From Salminus brasiliensis (lineage: Eukaryota > Chordata > Actinopteri > Characiformes > Bryconidae), in contig NC_132894.1 in assembly GCF_030463535.1 (NCBI RefSeq), positions 28,106,625 through 28,170,624 of the forward strand: a stretch of DNA of 64,000 nucleotides. Reading direction: 5' to 3'. Made by a program: the position numbers and the translations under genes. Below the pieces are notes generated by a model, which searched no databases, was not told the origin of the DNA, and saw only the letters and a list, made by a program, of their open reading frames with translations. This document shows positions 60,185 to 64,000 of the stretch, one piece after another (position 1 is the stretch's first letter; each line of letters starts with the position of its first letter).

Positions 60185-60480
60185 TGCTTGTGTGTTTTGG
60201 GTATGAATAATCTGTCCTGATGGTAATTAGAGAACCTTTTAGGTGTTAAAACACACGAAGGAGAATCCTCTTGGTGAAGCATTGCGGTTTGCGGTTGATG
60301 AATCGGAAAAGGAGTCTCTACTGTCTATTGATTTCTTTTACGAATGATTTACTGTGATAGGCCAGCTATAAGAGGCTCAGCTGAAACCCACTGGATCTCG
60401 CAATAACAACATGATTCATTTAGACCAGCCTTTTTGTCAGAGAGCTCAATTTACTCTGACTTTAATTTGCCTTGATAATG
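60185..60480 (+). repeat. Duplicated non-coding block, copy 2
   Basis: Second copy of the block at 59060-59350; the identical core is at 60245-60364. The distance to the following B block is about 60 bp, against about 690 bp in copy 1, so one copy has gained or lost roughly 620 bp. Confidence 0.85.
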
Positions 60481-60544
60481 CACTGCTTAGTACAAAATTG
60501 CTGAATTTATCTAGAAGTAGCTTTTTAAAAAAGTAACACTAAAG

Positions 60545-60690
60545 ACAAATAAATGTATTAAATAGAACAAACCAATATCTTAAAATTTCTAAAAACTAAT
60601 ATACTGTAAAAATGGTTTGTCAGTCAACCGAAATTTCCCAAGCTAATGTACCACAACTCAAATAAATAATTTCAATGAATCAGTGTTTCT
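60545..60690 (+). repeat. Second duplicated block, copy 2
   Basis: Counterpart of 60040-60180, sharing AATATACTGTAAAAATGG-type text with substitutions and small gaps. Confidence 0.75.
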
Positions 60691-60854
60691 TTCAAAATTC
60701 ATATTTACGCTGTTCAATAAAACCAGTTCAAATGCTTTATCAACTAAAGCAAATGTTACATGGTTGTTTAATATTCTCATAACAATCTTAACATGAAACA
60801 TATTAGATATATTGACTAAATGTAAGATGATTTCACTTTGCAATATTAGTTTTG

Positions 60855-61150
60855 CAGTGTCTATTGTACACCGTCATATCAGAATATTATAACTACCCCT
60901 GGTTTGGAATGAACTCAGCCCATTATATCAGCACCACTGAGAGCACTGTATAGCAGCACCTAGCAGTAGTTATTTAATTCCAGACTGCAGTACATCTGTT
61001 TCTCTGCATACTTTATTAGCCTCCTTTCACCCTGCTCTTCAATGGTCAGTCCCCCAGTACTGACCACCACAGAGCAGGTAGTATGTGGGTGGTGGTTTAT
61101 TCTCAGCACTGCAGTGACACTGACATGGTGGTTGTGTATGTAAATGTTAG
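60855..61150. repeat. Dispersed repeat known from fish genomes
   Basis: The segment containing TTAGCCTCCTTTCACCCTGC and TTCAATGGTCAGTCCCCCAG resembles a high-copy repeat that I associate with ostariophysan fish. I cannot name its class. Confidence 0.5.
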
Positions 61151-61159
61151 TCTCTTTCA

Positions 61160-62240
61160 AATAATAATACCTTTACTTCTACTCATAGTTTTGAGTCCCA
61201 TTTTAGTCATTTATATTCCCAATTCTTTCCCATAGTTTGTAATTTTTTTATTTTGGTTTAGTACATGGACTGCTGTAGCTCACCCCTCTCACTTTAGAGC
61301 TTTTAGATCCAAACTGAGAACATCTAAGCTCAACAAACTTCACTTCCTACGCTGACAGAAGTCGGATGTGCTCAGATGTTCTACTGTAGTTGTAGAGAGC
61401 TCGGTGCTGTAGGTGGTATTTGACCTTGTGCTTTTTCCCCACTCCTACTCACGCTGACTTGACAGTAGCTGGTAGCTACTGTATTTCTGTATTTCTAAAG
61501 CAACAGTGTTTGTACTTCACGCAAGCTTTGCTCCCATTGCTCCCTAGCTTATAATACACAATGCTAATGCTTAACTCAGTGACAGCTAATTATCAGCAGT
61601 TATATTTGCTTTGTAAAAGTGACTGGCAAATCACAAATCTGTAAACCCATGCCAGCGTCGGTTACAGCATGGAGCTTTTTGACTGATTACTCTGTAGAGT
61701 CTTGCCTTTTTCTGCTGCCTCGTCCATCATCTCCAAGCTTAATATCACTGCCCAACATTTCCACTCAAATGTGGATGCACTGTAGTAAAAGAGTGGCTGG
61801 CGAAATGAGCCTAGCGATAGATCACAGGCCCTGCTCCGCCTCTGGAACAACACGGCAGCGTGACAGATCCAGAACATTGTAATATTAGGGCTCATTGCTC
61901 TGACTGCTGGGTGGAAAGAGTGTGACGTCTTCAGTAAGTCAGTCTGCAAGCTAGGACTGTCTACGTTTCAGTACAAAAATCCAATAATGGCATTTAGCCC
62001 ACAACCATAGACACGGTACTGATTATCTCTTTAATACTGAGACAAAATATCAATCTGTCTCCATTAAAGTCTCATCTGTCAGTACTGTGGTTGAATTCAT
62101 CGTGATATATGAATACTGTACGCAGCACAAACTAATATTTTGAAAGAGCACATTTATCACTGCTATCAGACCAGAAACTCCAATCTCCAAAATGTATTTA
62201 CAAAAACTTTACAGGAGAACAAGGTTATCTCTATATCTTA
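61160..62240. other. Intergenic DNA without recognised gene
   Basis: Overlapping open frames on both strands at 61619-61949 lack family similarity and splice context. Confidence 0.4.
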
Positions 62241-62249
62241 AAGCAGCAT

Positions 62250-62420
62250 TGTTCGATAATTGGTATTTCTTGATCCTGGGCTCCCCCTACAGCTGGAAAG
62301 TGTAACTCATGCTTTGAGTCACCACTAAAGGACATGATGACACATGCATTTCTGGACAAGCTGAGAGATAACGAACCAGCACTCAAAGTGAAATGTGAAC
62401 AGAGGCAGTACAGTAATATT
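62250..62420 (+). repeat. Dispersed repeat, copy 3
   Basis: TTGATCCTGGGCTCCCCCTA and GCATTTCTGGACAAGCTGAG parallel the copy at 11960-12140. Confidence 0.65.
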
Positions 62421-62429
62421 GCTGTATTT

Positions 62430-63238
62430 TACACAAATGTGAATAAGACTAGATATGCAGCATTATGCTATTCTCGTGAGCTTTGACCTGGTCATTTCAC
62501 TGAAGTAACAAAGTGCAGTAGCAGCTTTCCGGCCTGGCATAGCAGTGTTAGAAACACTGTTCTGCCTATTACCTGTCAGTGGAGAATCACAATGATCTGG
62601 ATATGGTAGAAATGCTACATATTGTTGCTTTAAAGGGTACATTTTCTCATTTCTGGCTCAGGTTTCTATGTCACAAGCCACCTCATTACAATTATGCCCC
62701 TTATTCGAACAGCTTTGCCACTAACACTGAGTTGTAATGACAGATTATGAATATAACAGTGTCATATTATAATTATCATTAGCATTTCTTAGTTATATAC
62801 TCCTGTGTTTGTGTCTCTGCGGCATGTTCGTAGGGTGCTGTGGCTTCTAATAGTGTTTGCAGGATGAGTGTAAAGTTATTTTTATGGGATACTGACATCT
62901 CCAAACTATCCTACCAGATGTGGTACTGTGTAATTCCAGCATTATGGAACTTGGAATGATGAAGGATGACTTTGTAGAGATTATTTGAGGACTTTTTGAG
63001 GGCTTGGTCCTGCCTGAGAGTGACTGTTGAGAACTTCTTTAGGAGTTATTTTTTTTACTATTCTACCATTACTATTGCTACTGCTCTTCTCCCTCATCTG
63101 TATGTTCCATTAGCATTTCATAACACAACACCATCTTGCAAAAAAAAGAAAAGAAAAAGAGACCTGAAACAGTTTGATGGTAAATATTTACAGGAATAAA
63201 GTTAATGCAGATCGGGTAATCGTTCCTTAGGGAAGGAT

Positions 63239-63240
<2 letters not shown>
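62430..63240. other. Intergenic DNA without recognised features
   Basis: Nothing assignable on either strand. Confidence 0.4.

Positions 63241-63282
<42 letters not shown>
63241..63282. repeat. AT microsatellite
   Basis: (AT)n of about 40 bp followed by (TTTA)n. Confidence 0.95.
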
Positions 63283-63285
<3 letters not shown>

Positions 63286-63524
63286 TTATTTATAAGGGGA
63301 CATACAATAATTGCAAGCAGTATCCTATACATTTTATAAGCAGAAACATTGTGTGACAATAGGCATCCAGCTGGTTCATGTGTATATAGATGTATATATA
63401 AACAGATTATATCAAATAAGGGCTATATTTGACAAATTCTATAAAAGGGGCCCAAATCTAAATGTATTTATTCCAGGCCTCTCCAATTATCTCATCTTCT
63501 CTTCTTCTCATAGCGAGTACTTCC

Positions 63525-63782
63525 CTAGTACATTGTTTGAATGAGATAAGTTTCACAGATTTCCAGACCCAGAGAATCCACCTCTGGACCAGCAGTAAAT
63601 AGTTTTTCCAATAGAAACACCCTAAAAACAGCAATTGTAGGGTTAGGATCCACTGTCCTCTCACAAATATCAGAAACTGCTTTGAATCCCCACCGAAATA
63701 TTGCACGACCTAACGTGGCTGGACTATAATGCCATCTTGAGTACTCAGGGTTGGTTCCAGGTATCCACTTGTGCACACACAC
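63525..63782 (-). other. Unidentified open frame, possible transposon remnant
   Basis: An 84-codon frame with protein-like composition (CVHKWIPGTNPEYSRWHYSP at its start). A reverse-transcriptase-type LINE remnant is possible, but I cannot match it to a family. There is no start context or splice support. Confidence 0.25.
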
Positions 63783-64000
63783 AGCTTCTATAATATATCC
63801 TTAGTATTGTAAATGAATGGGACGTTCAGAACATGAGCCTTAGGTCTCCATGCCCAATGGCAAGCGTTGATTAAAAGGGTATAAATTAGAACATTTGGGC
63901 CGGTAATGCAGTGGAACGACATTCTCTGGAGTGATTAAAGCCCATCCATAGAGTTATCCAGAACTGATCATGCAGCCTGACCTCACTAATGCTCTTGTGG

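Overview
The window looks like part of a teleost fish nuclear genome. Intron-rich vertebrate genes sit in AT-rich DNA full of fish-type mobile elements: Tc1-like transposons, tRNA-derived SINEs with an L2-type tail, and a hAT-like MITE. Several repeat families resemble those I know from ostariophysan fish (characins, catfishes), but that narrower placement is only an impression. All exon models were assembled by eye from splice sites, reading phase and recognised protein families.

Layout. (1) About 0.1-13.1 kb, minus strand: a gene of at least 18 coding exons with a KASH5-like EF-hand domain and long coiled coils. The last large coiled-coil exon resembles the IRAG/LRMP (MRVI) family. Human IRAG1 (MRVI1) lies beside CTR9 in the same orientation, so this is most likely the fish irag1-like gene. 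One of its introns holds a full-length Tc1-like transposon with an unbroken transposase, nested inside a hAT-like MITE. (2) 13.1-16.6 kb: spacer with an L2 LINE tail and a deleted Tc1-like copy. (3) 16.76-24.25 kb, plus strand: complete ctr9 (23 coding exons, 1163 aa), the TPR scaffold of the Paf1 complex. (4) 24.8-26.0 kb: a short convergent spacer. (5) 26.0-33.2 kb, minus strand: complete eif4g2 (DAP5/NAT1; 20 coding exons, 892 aa) that appears to start at the conserved GTG codon. (6) 33.2-64 kb: about 31 kb with no protein-coding gene that I can recognise. It holds an AT-rich tandem array, microsatellites, SINEs, decayed Tc1-like copies and three local duplications. One duplication carries a 120-bp block that is identical in both copies while its flanks have diverged.

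The order irag1-ctr9-eif4g2, with orientations minus/plus/minus, matches human 11p15. ctr9 acts in transcription elongation and histone modification; eif4g2 acts in cap-independent translation. They are neighbours with no obvious shared pathway. I found no new multi-gene system. The observations most worth following are the duplicated non-coding block, the potentially active Tc1 copy, the nested insertion with its empty-site paralogue, and the non-canonical start codon and splice donor in eif4g2.
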